From NCBI GenBank assembly GCA_013178045.1, contig JABLXP010000022.1, positions 1 to 51,408 on the forward strand: 51,408 nt of DNA. Reading direction: 5' to 3'. A program made the position numbers and the translations under genes. A model generated the notes under the pieces. That model was not told the origin of the DNA. It worked only from the letters and a program-made list of their open reading frames with translations, and searched no databases. Source of the stretch: Bacillota bacterium. GTDB taxonomy: Bacteria; Bacillota; Ch66. Below, in pieces: positions 43,503 to 51,408 of the stretch. The stretch's first letter is position 1. Each line of letters begins with the position of its first letter.

Positions 43503-44369
43503 GTGGTGATCAGGCTGACCAATAATGAAGAGAGCACCAACCGGCGTACCCGTTATATCGAAATTTTGAAGACCCGCGGACAAGATCACATCGCTGGCCG
43601 GCATCCCATCAGAATTGAGCAGCACGGAGTAAAAGTCTACTCTTTGCGAAGTATTATTACTCACCAGGAACTGCCAGAAATTGGTACGGATACAATTCCT
43701 ACTGGCGTAGAAGGTTTAGATGATCTGTTGCGCGGGGGGATCCCCAGGGGACATTCGGTGATTGTGGCCGGCGGCTCCGGGACAGGTAAAACCATTTTGG
43801 CCCTTCAGTACCTGGTGAATGGGGCAACGCAGTACGGGGAAAAAGGTTTTTATCTTTCTTTTGAAGAGCACCCGGAGCAACTTCACAAAAATGCCGCCGT
43901 TTTCGGATGGGACCTGCCACTCCTTCAGCGTGACAATATGGTTAAGGTATTCTACTCTCGACCCATCAACCTCAACTTTGATGAGGAAATTATTAAGTTA
44001 GGACAGTCGATTATTAAAATTGGTGCCAAGCGAATTGTTATTGACTCCTTGCCGGCTTTAACAGCGACGATAAAAGATGAATATGTTCTACGGGAAAAAA
44101 TTTATTGTCTGGTTTCTTACCTGACCAGCTTGGGCTGTACCGCTTTTCTCTTGTCCAACCTCACGATGAGTGAACAGGACGGGTACAGTACCGAGGAGTC
44201 ATTAGTTCACGGCACCATTCTATTGAAATCCACTTTTGAGAAAAACCGGCGGATCAGGTATCTGGAAGTTTTCAAGATGCGGGGGATTAACCACATTACT
44301 GGCAATCACATCATGGAAATTGGTGACCGGGGGATCCAGGTTTTTCCCCGGGTTGGGGAGGTTTTATAA
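43503..44369 (+). CDS. KaiC-like ATPase, domain II (continuation after UAG)
   Basis: This frame is in phase with 42981-43487 and starts within KaiC's linker (TRYIEILKTRGQDHIAGRHPI, the usual end of domain I). Then a complete second RecA/KaiC domain follows: Walker A GGSGTGKTI, catalytic pair SFEEHPEQ, Walker B RIVIDSLPAL, ending KMRGINHITGNHIMEI. GTG 43503 is a possible restart but has no good ribosome site. The C-terminal part lacks the KaiC phosphorylation tail. It ends one base before the next gene. Confidence 0.85.
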   Translation: MVIRLTNNEESTNRRTRYIEILKTRGQDHIAGRHPIRIEQHGVKVYSLRSIITHQELPEIGTDTIPTGVEGLDDLLRGGIPRGHSVIVAGGSGTGKTILALQYLVNGATQYGEKGFYLSFEEHPEQLHKNAAVFGWDLPLLQRDNMVKVFYSRPINLNFDEEIIKLGQSIIKIGAKRIVIDSLPALTATIKDEYVLREKIYCLVSYLTSLGCTAFLLSNLTMSEQDGYSTEESLVHGTILLKSTFEKNRRIRYLEVFKMRGINHITGNHIMEIGDRGIQVFPRVGEVL

Positions 44370-44370
44370 G

Positions 44371-45090
44371 ATGAGTAGAGCTTTTTTTGGGGTAGAAGGG
44401 TTAGATACCATCGTTTCCCAGGGGCTAAGCTACGGGAGTCAAATTTTGGTACAAGGTGACACCGGTGTCGGGAAAACCGTCTTAGCAGGCGAATTTATTA
44501 AAGAAGGATTAATTTGCGGAGATACCTGTATTTATGTAGCCTGTGATGAAGCGCCGTCTGTAATGCGAGAGCATTTGACTATGTTCAAGTTAAGCACAAA
44601 GGCCTATGAAGAAACCGGGCGGTTGATTTTTGTCGACGCTTACGAGCAGGATGATAGTCCAGAATTATATAGTATCAGTGACCACGGTAACCTGGACAAG
44701 TATTTCACCTTGGAGAAGAAAATTTTGAGTAAAAATTTGGGAGGCAGGGTCAGGCTGATTGTGGACAGCATGAGTACCCTGTTAACGGGGCTAGACTCTA
44801 ACCAAATAATCAATTTTCACAAAAATCGGCTCAAGTTCTTGCGCAAGCATGGGGTTCTGACCATGGACGTTTTTGTTAAAGATATCCTTGAGTCCCAAGT
44901 GATGACGGCGATCTCCCATCTTTACAATGTCATTGTGCGAATGACCTTAGGAGGTTCTCCTGCCAGACCGGTGCGGATTTTACAGTTGGGGAAGCTAAAG
45001 AGTGGCAAGTTTAGTGCTAACCAGTATATGTTTACCATCCACCCTGTCTTCGGGATCGTGGTAGCTTTAGATCTGGAGGTGATTGCGTGA
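44371..45090 (+). CDS. Single-domain KaiC-like / RecA-superfamily ATPase
   Basis: A 239-residue single-domain member: Walker A GDTGVGKTV (near residues 33-41), ACDEAPSVMREHL, Walker B RLIVDSMSTLL. It lacks a second domain. GGGGAGG lies 6 bases before ATG 44371; the frame is open upstream into the KaiC gene, but the start at MSRAFFGVEGLD fits the family. Its stop overlaps the next start by four bases (GTGA). It may form a hetero-oligomer with the two-domain protein. Confidence 0.85.
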   Translation: MSRAFFGVEGLDTIVSQGLSYGSQILVQGDTGVGKTVLAGEFIKEGLICGDTCIYVACDEAPSVMREHLTMFKLSTKAYEETGRLIFVDAYEQDDSPELYSISDHGNLDKYFTLEKKILSKNLGGRVRLIVDSMSTLLTGLDSNQIINFHKNRLKFLRKHGVLTMDVFVKDILESQVMTAISHLYNVIVRMTLGGSPARPVRILQLGKLKSGKFSANQYMFTIHPVFGIVVALDLEVIA

Positions 45091-46085
45091 CTATCGACAA
45101 AGATATTAAAAATAAAGCTATTTCTTTTCGTCGAGTGATTAATGTCCTCTACCTGTGCTTAAGCGAAATGGCTAGACGGATGCCTTTTGGCGGTGAGTAC
45201 TGGGTCGAGCAGATAACCCAGGCGGTTGGCAGCAAAACCTTCAAGGATTTCCAGGACCGGATAGAATTTGCCTCGGATAACCCTCTTGATATTTGCCAGA
45301 CTTACCTTAGCTTTCTTGACTCGGAAGGGTTCCTGGATGCTAACGATTATTCTTTAAAAGATGATAAAGACTCGATACACATTACTATTCAACAGAAAAA
45401 ATGCATTTACAAGCTTTTTTGCAACCGTGCCAGAGCCGAGGAATTGTATTTTAACTGTCCCCGTATAGGGGCTTTTTTGGGAGTCTTGAAAAGTCGGCTA
45501 GGAATTGATTTTGGCTCGACTGTTGCTTTCAAAGGCGAGATCTGCGAGGGAAAAGTGTTTCCCCGGGATTGGTCGAAGCACCAGATTGTTGTCCGGGAAG
45601 GAAATGTCTTGAAAATAGCGGGAGAAAGGGCAATTTTTTTACCACTACAAACTTTCACTTCTCTCTTGACAGCCATCAAAGAACATGCTCCACATATCTT
45701 GCGCCAGGTTTTATATGATGCAGGCTATTCTTCCGGTTTGATTATCGCGCAAAGAGCCAGTTCTCTTTACAATAATGTGCAGGAGTGTTTGGAGAGCCTT
45801 TGTGAAGAAATAACCCGTTCTGGGTTAGGAAAGGTTGAGCTTGTTTGCTTTAACCAGACAGAGGGAAGAGTTGTTTTCCGGTGCTATGAGTCTTTTCAGG
45901 TCGCGGCTGTGGAAAGCCAGATTCGGTTATACCGGACACCTAGGGTGGTTTGTGATCTTTTGCGCGGCACCTTTGCTGCTTATATAACTGTCCTACTTGG
46001 TAGAGAAATGATTTGTGAGGAGATGCAGTGCCAATCAATGAAAAGTCAGTACTGTGAATTTCTGGTTCTCCCCATCGCGATCTAG
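45087..46085 (+). CDS. V4R-domain protein
   Basis: A 332-residue soluble protein starting at GTG 45087, overlapping the previous stop. The C-terminal 170 residues are a V4R (4-vinyl reductase-like) small-molecule-binding domain: APHILRQVLYDAGYSSGLI, RVVFRCYESF, DLLRGTFAAYITVLLG, and the closing CEEMQCQSMKSQYCEF cysteine cluster. The N-terminal half (residues 15-150) has a helical pattern I do not recognise. V4R domains act as sensors or cofactor-binding parts in transcription and tetrapyrrole contexts. Here it is likely the input module of the operon. Confidence 0.8.
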   Translation: MTIDKDIKNKAISFRRVINVLYLCLSEMARRMPFGGEYWVEQITQAVGSKTFKDFQDRIEFASDNPLDICQTYLSFLDSEGFLDANDYSLKDDKDSIHITIQQKKCIYKLFCNRARAEELYFNCPRIGAFLGVLKSRLGIDFGSTVAFKGEICEGKVFPRDWSKHQIVVREGNVLKIAGERAIFLPLQTFTSLLTAIKEHAPHILRQVLYDAGYSSGLIIAQRASSLYNNVQECLESLCEEITRSGLGKVELVCFNQTEGRVVFRCYESFQVAAVESQIRLYRTPRVVCDLLRGTFAAYITVLLGREMICEEMQCQSMKSQYCEFLVLPIAI

Positions 46086-46110
46086 AATCTTAAAAGGAGT
46101 GTTATTTAGG

Positions 46111-46395
46111 TTGTCTAAGAAAAAGAATTTAGTAGAGTTGTCTCCTTACAATAAAAATATTACCGATGCTGTGGTCAGGATTGATTTGATTACATACTTT
46201 AACGCCAACCCTCATGCGCGGGATACGATTAACGGCCTGGCGATGCGAATCAATAGAACACCCGAGCAAGTAGAACGGGCCATTGGTAAGCTTCTAGAGA
46301 TGGGGGTTCTTGTTAAAAACGGTGGAGACAAAGCTATTTACCGTTTGAAGTACTCCTACGTCAGTTTGGATGAGTTGAGCTTAAAGAATAAGTAG
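46111..46395 (+). CDS. Small winged-helix-like protein
   Basis: A 94-residue protein from TTG 46111, with AAAGGAG about 11 bases upstream. Residues 30-75 look like a winged helix (ITYFNANPHARDTINGLAMRI, PEQVERAIGKLLEMGVLVKNG) with a basic wing ending KAIYRLKYSY. It is probably a DNA-binding or protein-interaction adaptor. It lies 25 bases after the V4R gene and abuts the histidine kinase gene. Confidence 0.7.
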   Translation: MSKKKNLVELSPYNKNITDAVVRIDLITYFNANPHARDTINGLAMRINRTPEQVERAIGKLLEMGVLVKNGGDKAIYRLKYSYVSLDELSLKNK

Positions 46396-47435
46396 GTGAT
46401 GAGAAAGATGCCGCTTTTTAACCTTAGTCTCACGGAAGCATTGTCCATCTCTCCTCTTTTTTTAGATCTCCTACCGGTAGGAGTTTTGATATTTGATCCT
46501 GACGGTTCCTTAAGAGTATCTAATAAAGCGCTGAAAGACATTGCCGGTTATCCTAGAGAAGAAAGCCAGCTCTATAAAAAAATCTTGGAAGCCATTAAAG
46601 AGCAAAGGGAATTGCAAGAAATTGAGATTTGTGATAAAACCTGGGATGGAAAGAAAGTTATTCTATCGGTAAGTACATACATGCTACCCCAAAGTGAAAG
46701 CGAGTACGGCCTGCTAGCTGTGGTTCAGAATATTACCGCATTCAGAGAGCTCGAAAACGCGGTTCTTCAGGTAGAAAAGCTAGCTATACTAGGACAGTTA
46801 GCGGCGGGATGTGCTCACGAAATTCGTAACCCTTTAACAGCGATCAAAGGCTTTATCCAATTATTAAAGAATCAATTGATTGGCTCTCCTAAAGAGGCTT
46901 ATATCGAAATTCTTATGGCAGAAATTGAGAGGATCAACACTATCCTGGAAGATTTTTTGCATCTCGCTAAACCATCCAGAACCAGAAGAACTATTAACTC
47001 ATATGAGGAGATTATTCTAGAGATAAAAAGACTGTTCGAAAGCGAGGCCGTGTTGAAAAATATCCAGGTTATGTGTTGCATAGAACCTGATTTACCTTTG
47101 GTTAAGTTGGACCGGGAACAAATCAAGCAGGTCTTGATAAATGTCGTTAAAAATGCTTTTGAGGCGATGCCTGATGGAGGAAGGTTGGAAATTAAGGTTA
47201 ATTACAACAGAGAGAACAATTTAGTGAGGACTAGAATTAAAGATACCGGCGAAGGGATAGGCCAAGAGAGTTTGAACAAGATATTTGACACTTTTTTTAC
47301 TACTAAAAAGGGCGGCATTGGTTTGGGGTTAGGGATGAGCAAGCAGATTATTAAAAAACATGGGGGAAAATACAGGTAGAAAGTGAACCAGGTAAAGGAA
47401 CGGTTGTAACTATAGACCTACCCGGGTATATTTAA
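46396..47435 (+). pseudogene. PAS-domain histidine kinase with frameshift near its end
   Basis: About 346 residues in full. A PAS domain (PVGVLIFDPDGSLRVSNKALKDIAGY) is followed by HisKA with AHEIRNPLTAIKGF (phospho-His) and the HATPase boxes NVVKNAFEAMPDGG (N), DTGEGIG (G1), GGIGLGLGMSKQ (G2). No TM segment, so it is cytosolic, like sporulation kinases. The frame ends KHGGKYR-stop at 47379; one more A in the A4 run at 47367-47370 restores QVESEPGKGTVVTIDLPGYI and stop 47433-47435. No response regulator is adjacent. Confidence 0.88.
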
Positions 47436-47566
47436 GGCCCCATTTGAAGCTCTTTGTTTTTGAACAATATTTTTTCACATGCCAACATAAATTCTAATCT
47501 CTGACCATAAATATGTAAATATGATTAATAGGTTGTCTACATTTATGGTGCAGGGAGGTAAACGAG

Positions 47567-49186
47567 TTGTGGAAGATATTCGACCGCTGGCGAAATTGGG
47601 GATTGTGGATTGGGCTGCTGGCTATTCTGGGTTTAATGGCCTGGGCAGTTTCATTTACACCGCCGTGGCTTCAGAACAACCAGCGGCCATTTCGCTTTGG
47701 TTTAGTAGCCAACGTTTCTTCCCTGGACCCGGCGCACCTTTACCTGGCTGGTAATCTTACCATGGGGATTAATTTGTATGATGGCCTGATTTGCTATAAC
47801 CCGGAGACCCTGAAACCGGAGCCGAATCTGGCCAAATCCTGGCAGATTTCGCCTGACGGCAAGGTGTATCAGTTTGAACTTCGCCAGGGGATTAAATTTC
47901 ATAATGGACGCGAAGTCACGGCGGCAGATGTCAAGTATTCATGGGAACGGATTCTTGACCCGGCTACCCGGGCGGATTCGGCTTTTCTTCTACTGCCCAT
48001 CCAGGGAGCCAGGGAGGTCATCGAGGGAAAAGCCAAACAGGTTAGCGGGATTACGGTCATTGACGACTACCACCTCCAGGTTGTCTTGGAGCAGCCGGAT
48101 GCCTCTTTTATCTCCCGATTAGGGCAGCCGCCCTTTTTCATCGTCGACCGGAACGTCACCGAAAAGGAAGGCAAAGAATACGGGACCAGTAATGGTTCGG
48201 TGGTTGGTACTGGCCCCTTTAAGGTAAAAGAGTGGGTGAGTGGCGAGCGGGTTGTGATCGAACGCAATCCTGCCTACTTTGGCCCTAAGGCTAATCTGAA
48301 TGAAGTGCAGTTTATCTTCCTCAAGAACGCTCGAGACGGACTGACCCTGTTCCAGCAGGGACAATTGGACATACTCGATCAAGTTCCGATGGACCAGGTG
48401 AAGCATATTTTTTCCGATCCGGCCATGGCGAAATTACTGGTACGCCGCCCGTTATTATCTACGTATTATATCGGTTTTAACGTCCAGTATGAGCCGTTTA
48501 ACAACCTTAAACTCCGTCAGGCGGTTGCTTACGCAATTAACCGCCAGGCGATTGTGGATGAGATTCTGGGGGGAACGGGGACGCCGCTATATGGCCTCCT
48601 TCCCAGTGTTTTCTTTGAGAGCAAACAGGAGCCCCGGTATCCCTATGATCCGGAGATGGCCACTAAACTGTTGGCTGAGGCCGGCTATCCTCAGGGCAAG
48701 GGATTACCCCTGATCACCTTTTCCTACAATGCGGGTCCGGGTCATGAGGCTATCGCGGTAATGCTCAAAAAGCAGCTGGCGCAAGTTGGCATTAAAGTCA
48801 GGCTGCGTAGTGTAACGTGGAATTATTATCAAACCGCTCTGGCTGGTGGAGAGTGTCAGTTTTTCCGCGTCGGCTGGCTGGCTGATTATCCTGACCCTGA
48901 CGATCTCTTCTACAGCAACTTTCACTCCAACCAGATCGGGAGTAGTAATTATTGTCTCTACCGTAACCCCCAGGTAGACAGCTTGCTGGAAGGAGCCCGT
49001 CGGGAGACGAAGGACCTGGCTAAGCGACTAACGATTTATCGCCAGGTGGAGCAATTGATTATAGAAGATGTGCCGTTGATCGGGTTGTTTTCATGGGATG
49101 CCTTGAAGCTGGTCGGTCCGGACGTGCGAGGCTTAAAGGTCACCAGCCTGAATACGGTGCCGCTGAACAAGGTGAAATTGAAGTAG
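47567..49186 (+). CDS. Peptide/nickel ABC transporter substrate-binding protein
   Basis: A 539-residue SBP_bac_5 (OppA/DppA-like) protein. Its N-terminus has one hydrophobic segment (about 11-30) with no lipobox Cys, so it may be anchored by an uncleaved helix. Family segments are LAKSWQISPDGKVYQFELRQGIKFHNG, VGTGPFKVKEW, and NNLKLRQAVAYAINRQAIV. TTG 47567 has GGGAGGT 7 bases upstream. No permease or ATPase gene is adjacent, so it is an orphan binding protein. Confidence 0.93.
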   Translation: MWKIFDRWRNWGLWIGLLAILGLMAWAVSFTPPWLQNNQRPFRFGLVANVSSLDPAHLYLAGNLTMGINLYDGLICYNPETLKPEPNLAKSWQISPDGKVYQFELRQGIKFHNGREVTAADVKYSWERILDPATRADSAFLLLPIQGAREVIEGKAKQVSGITVIDDYHLQVVLEQPDASFISRLGQPPFFIVDRNVTEKEGKEYGTSNGSVVGTGPFKVKEWVSGERVVIERNPAYFGPKANLNEVQFIFLKNARDGLTLFQQGQLDILDQVPMDQVKHIFSDPAMAKLLVRRPLLSTYYIGFNVQYEPFNNLKLRQAVAYAINRQAIVDEILGGTGTPLYGLLPSVFFESKQEPRYPYDPEMATKLLAEAGYPQGKGLPLITFSYNAGPGHEAIAVMLKKQLAQVGIKVRLRSVTWNYYQTALAGGECQFFRVGWLADYPDPDDLFYSNFHSNQIGSSNYCLYRNPQVDSLLEGARRETKDLAKRLTIYRQVEQLIIEDVPLIGLFSWDALKLVGPDVRGLKVTSLNTVPLNKVKLK

Positions 49187-49221
49187 CCTGATACTTACCA
49201 GATTTTAAGCCGTATTTTTGC

Positions 49222-49250
49222 TTGACCTGGTCTAGGGTATCTGCTATAAT
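49222..49250 (+). promoter_or_regulatory. Promoter of tRNA-Leu(GAG)
   Basis: TTGACC (49222-49227) and TATAAT (49245-49250) are separated by 17 bases, 22 bases before the tRNA. Near-consensus spacing and -10. Confidence 0.85.
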
Positions 49251-49272
49251 GGTCACTGCAAACAGAAAACGT

Positions 49273-49355
49273 GTCGGAGTGGCGGAACTGGCAGACGCGC
49301 ACGTTTGAGGGGCGTGTGGGCAACCGTACGGGTTCAAGTCCCGTCTCCGACACCA
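49273..49355 (+). tRNA. tRNA-Leu (anticodon GAG)
   Basis: Class II tRNA of 83 nt with encoded CCA. Acceptor GTCGGAG pairs with CTCCGAC; anticodon stem CACGT/GCGTG closes loop TTGAGGG, giving GAG (reads CUC/CUU). A TTCAAGT T-arm is present. It has its own promoter and terminator. Confidence 0.95.
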
Positions 49356-49371
49356 GAAACCCAATAACCGT

Positions 49372-49402
49372 AAGGCTGTGGAAATGGACCACGGCCTTTT
49401 CA
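49372..49402 (+). terminator. Terminator of tRNA-Leu(GAG)
   Basis: Stem AAGGCTGTGG / CCACGGCCTT (49372-49381 and 49389-49398) with one T-G pair and T-rich tail. Confidence 0.8.
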
Positions 49403-49441
49403 TTTTAGGAAACGTGTGCAGTTGACACGTCCACGTTTAAC

Positions 49442-49603
49442 GTTCCAGCCGAGAAAAGCGCACCGCACACGCCTAGGGGAAACATTATTGGCCAAGCAGT
49501 GGATGAGGAAAAACTGAAGGAAGCCTTTGTCAGGATAACCGAATTCGACGGGGATTTCTTTACGGCACTGGTAGATAAGATTAGGGTAGTGGCACTGGTC
49601 TAA
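49442..49603 (+). pseudogene. Relic of a serine recombinase (C-terminal part)
   Basis: A frame ending at TAA 49601-49603 reads VDEEKLKEAFVRI then FDGDFFTALVDKIRVVALV. This matches the usual pattern at the end of large serine recombinases (an EEL/KEAF segment then DKIRV). Upstream of about 49442 no continuous frame is seen; only the tail remains. It lies 90 bases after a tRNA-Leu gene. Confidence 0.55.
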
Positions 49604-49674
49604 GTGGTGTTTATTTTGATGGCGGGGGTTGAGGCGCGGGAGGTTATATAATGTACATTAAACGGTAAAGATGG

Positions 49675-49834
49675 AGAAAAACTTGGAAAACCCTTTTCTC
49701 CATCGATGATGGGGTGATTACTAAAGACGAAGAAGGAAAGATTACGACAATGAACAAAGTTGCCCCAGGAAATTACAGGCTGGAGCGAAGAAGAAGCAAA
49801 AGGCAAACCTTTTTCACAAGTATTTACATGCTGA
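49675..49834 (+). pseudogene. Relic of a PAS-domain protein
   Basis: One frame reads SIDDGVITKDEEGKITTMNK-VA and, after a one-base shift near 49767, EITGWSEEEAKGKPFSQVF followed by a stop at 49832-49834. Together this is a recognisable PAS core (DGVI-T-D-EGKI-MN-A--ITGWS-EEA-GK). It is a frameshifted, truncated remnant of a sensor protein. The rest of 49604-49930 shows no gene. Confidence 0.6.
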
Positions 49835-49930
49835 CCAAAGCTAAATTAACCACTAACCACGCCTCCCGTTTTGGAATTGCTCTGTACCAATAGTAACACA
49901 GTGCTAGGTGTTGATATGGTGTGTCCCTGC

Positions 49931-50653
49931 TCATTCGGGTTCAGGTTGATTATTCCGAATGATGCAAGAGTTGTGCGGGTAGTCTTGGGTTAAAGCCCGG
50001 TTATTTTGGTTTGTTATCCAACGGACTAAGAAGTGGAATAACTTCAGCAAGATCACCATGATGGCTGACCACATCAAGATACCAATGATGCTCCAGATGA
50101 CTGAAGTCTGTTCATTATTCCAGAAGGAGTAAAAGAGAATCGAGGGAGTTTGCCCTAGGGCAGTGCCGAACAGGTATTCTCTTGTCGAAACTTTAGTTAG
50201 ACCAAAAGCGTAACTGGTTGTATCCGCCGGTAGCAGTGGTGTAATCCGAGCGAAAAAAACAGCCTTTTCTTTGTATTTTTCCAGCATTTCATTGATTTTT
50301 TCTAGGTAGCGGTGATTAATTTTATTACCGATGTTGGTGTGCCTGACCAAGGCGAAGCAAAGCCAGGCGCAACAGAGGGAGCCAACCCAGGAGATGATGA
50401 ATCCTACGGTAGCGCCGAAGACCATGGCGTTAGCGATGTATAATACCACCGCCGGTACTGGCGAGATGATCCCTTGAAGAATCAAGAGAAATATCGAGAG
50501 GAGTGGAGCGTAGATTCCCCAGGACAAGATGTGCTCTTTGATAGCTGGAATGTCGCCAATGGCCATGCTCCGCAAAATATCACCGCAGTTTACTGATGCA
50601 ATAATTAACAGGGTGGCAATGAGGTAAGGTAACAAACGCAGAAGTTTACTAAT
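49931..50653 (-). CDS. TVP38/TMEM64-family VTT-domain membrane protein
   Basis: A polytopic protein of the VTT (DedA/TMEM64) superfamily: SPVPAVVLYIANAMVFG and FFARITPLLPADTTSYAFGLT are the conserved re-entrant and Arg/Pro segments. Predicted to move lipids or small ions; function is unproven in bacteria. From TTG 50633-50635 it is 234 residues, but GGGGAGGG lies 24 bases away. An in-frame ATT at 50651-50653 is 6 bases from that site and would give a normal N-terminus (ISKLLRL-LPYLIA). The start is therefore uncertain. Confidence 0.85.
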   Translation of the reverse strand: MSKLLRLLPYLIATLLIIASVNCGDILRSMAIGDIPAIKEHILSWGIYAPLLSIFLLILQGIISPVPAVVLYIANAMVFGATVGFIISWVGSLCCAWLCFALVRHTNIGNKINHRYLEKINEMLEKYKEKAVFFARITPLLPADTTSYAFGLTKVSTREYLFGTALGQTPSILFYSFWNNEQTSVIWSIIGILMWSAIMVILLKLFHFLVRWITNQNNRALTQDYPHNSCIIRNNQPEPE

Positions 50654-50768
50654 ACTGAACCCTCCCCTTGTTTTGCCTGTTAGCTATATCTTATCGTTTA
50701 TTGTCGTAGCTGACAATACCTTGACTGATTGAAAGAGAGTAAAATCGTCGAGGCGCCAAACCGAGAAC

Positions 50769-50799
50769 CCCCTGACCAGAGGCAAGTCAGGGGATTTTT
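50769..50799 (+). terminator. Terminator or attenuator upstream of the last gene
   Basis: Perfect 8-bp stem CCCCTGAC (50769-50776) / GTCAGGGG (50786-50793), then ATTTTT. It lies about 75 bases before the gene at 50873 and after no gene on this strand, so it may end a short leader or attenuate the last gene. Confidence 0.7.
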
Positions 50800-50872
50800 G
50801 TGGAGTCGATTTTCCCGTGGTCGGTGTGTTAAAATAATAAATAATATTAAAAGGGTGTGGGGGAGGGTACTT

Positions 50873-51280
50873 ATGGAAAAACAGGCCTTTTATCGTTGTC
50901 CTTGTGGCAATTCGACCAGATTTACTTTAACTAAAACGAATTCTATGTCCATTGTCCAGGACCCTCTGGGGAAAGTGACCAAAGAAGGCGAGTGGGTTGA
51001 AGGTCCACTTAAAATTATCTGTGAACGGTGTAAAAAGGAGCTCACACCGCAGCAAGCGGTTAAGTGTTTTGAAGAGTGGGAGTATACAAGCCGCGGCAAA
51101 GGATTTGTCTGCTACCCGTCCAAATGGAATGACAAGGGGATTATTACTGAGTTTATCGCCCTCCGCGAAGGCCGGCGCTTTCCGATCAAAGTTGACGTTA
51201 GATTCGGCAAGATTTATCTAAAGTCCGACGTTAAACTGGCTCCTTTTGAAGAGGTTGAGATTTATGACAGTATTAACTAA
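50873..51280 (+). CDS. Hypothetical zinc-ribbon-like protein
   Basis: A 135-residue protein with RCPCGNS (Cys9, Cys11) and CERCKKEL near residues 49-52, a possible four-Cys metal site. The rest (SKWNDKGIITEFIALREG, RFPIKVDVRFGKIYLKSD) is beta-rich. GGGGGAGGG precedes ATG 50873. I do not recognise a family. The 128 bases after it (51281-51408) show no feature. Confidence 0.65.
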   Translation: MEKQAFYRCPCGNSTRFTLTKTNSMSIVQDPLGKVTKEGEWVEGPLKIICERCKKELTPQQAVKCFEEWEYTSRGKGFVCYPSKWNDKGIITEFIALREGRRFPIKVDVRFGKIYLKSDVKLAPFEEVEIYDSIN

Positions 51281-51408
51281 TGGAGCCTTTTGCAAAATTA
51301 GCTTTTTTGTTAAAGGTAAAACATTGTTAGTCGTTTAGATGTACTCTTTTTTCGCTAGATTAAGGTCAAAAACCAAACCACAATGTAATTTAACATTTTA
51401 TTCCAGGC

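Noticed and set aside
47521-47754. 77-codon frame overlapping the peptide-binding protein start
   Set aside because: It is out of phase with the clear substrate-binding protein and has no ribosome site of its own.

Overview
The window looks like chromosome of an anaerobic, low-to-mid GC Firmicute of the class Clostridia (Moorella / Desulfotomaculum / Carboxydothermus-like). This is inferred from the dnaE-pfkA-pyk and polA-mutM-coaE-transglycosylase gene orders, AGGAGG-type ribosome binding sites with many GTG/TTG starts, TRAP (mtrB), ThyX, an aldehyde:ferredoxin oxidoreductase with its ferredoxin, and small DUF2889/DUF4911/DUF4080/DUF4349 proteins. I cannot name a genus.

Layout. 1-126 is the right end of an ISLre2-family insertion sequence; the same 126 bases occur again at 32109-32234. 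212-6075 is an AT-richer metalloid/redox island: a thioredoxin-like protein, a DGC zinc-binding protein and a permease; a convergent PadR-controlled permease; and an ArsR-ACR3 arsenite efflux operon that continues into a thioredoxin-like gene with an in-frame UGA (probable selenoprotein) and a ferredoxin. 6190-10059 holds a D12-class adenine methylase, thyX and small housekeeping genes, ending in a relic. 10164-18074 is the dnaE - mtrB - pfkA - pyk block with a convergent 3-hydroxyacyl-CoA dehydrogenase. 18318-27166 contains small membrane and regulatory proteins, an anti-sigma-like DUF4349 protein, a candidate small RNA, a DUF47 protein, a HIT protein, a B12/radical SAM protein, a PanE-like reductase, an acetate-type transporter and a UPF0173 hydrolase.

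27543-32493 is damaged: a chemotaxis receptor gene carries a one-base frameshift, and signal peptidase I (lepB) is split by a complete 1809-bp ISLre2 element with 9-bp target duplications. 32645-39290 holds an ECF sigma factor, a CapA-like protein and polA-mutM-coaE-transglycosylase. 39389-42774 has a nicotinate phosphoribosyltransferase-like gene and the ferredoxin/AOR pair.

42981-47435 is the most unusual part: a tight operon of a two-domain KaiC-like ATPase (split by an in-frame UAG), a one-domain KaiC-like ATPase, a V4R-domain protein, a small winged-helix-like protein and a PAS histidine kinase (frameshifted near its end). It looks like a self-contained sensory/ATPase signalling module. 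47567-51408 has an orphan peptide-binding protein, a tRNA-Leu, relics of a serine recombinase and a PAS protein, a VTT membrane protein and a zinc-ribbon hypothetical.

Four genes or gene ends carry small lesions (two one-A losses in A runs, two in-frame UAGs). Sequencing error, real decay and recoding cannot be told apart from one sequence.
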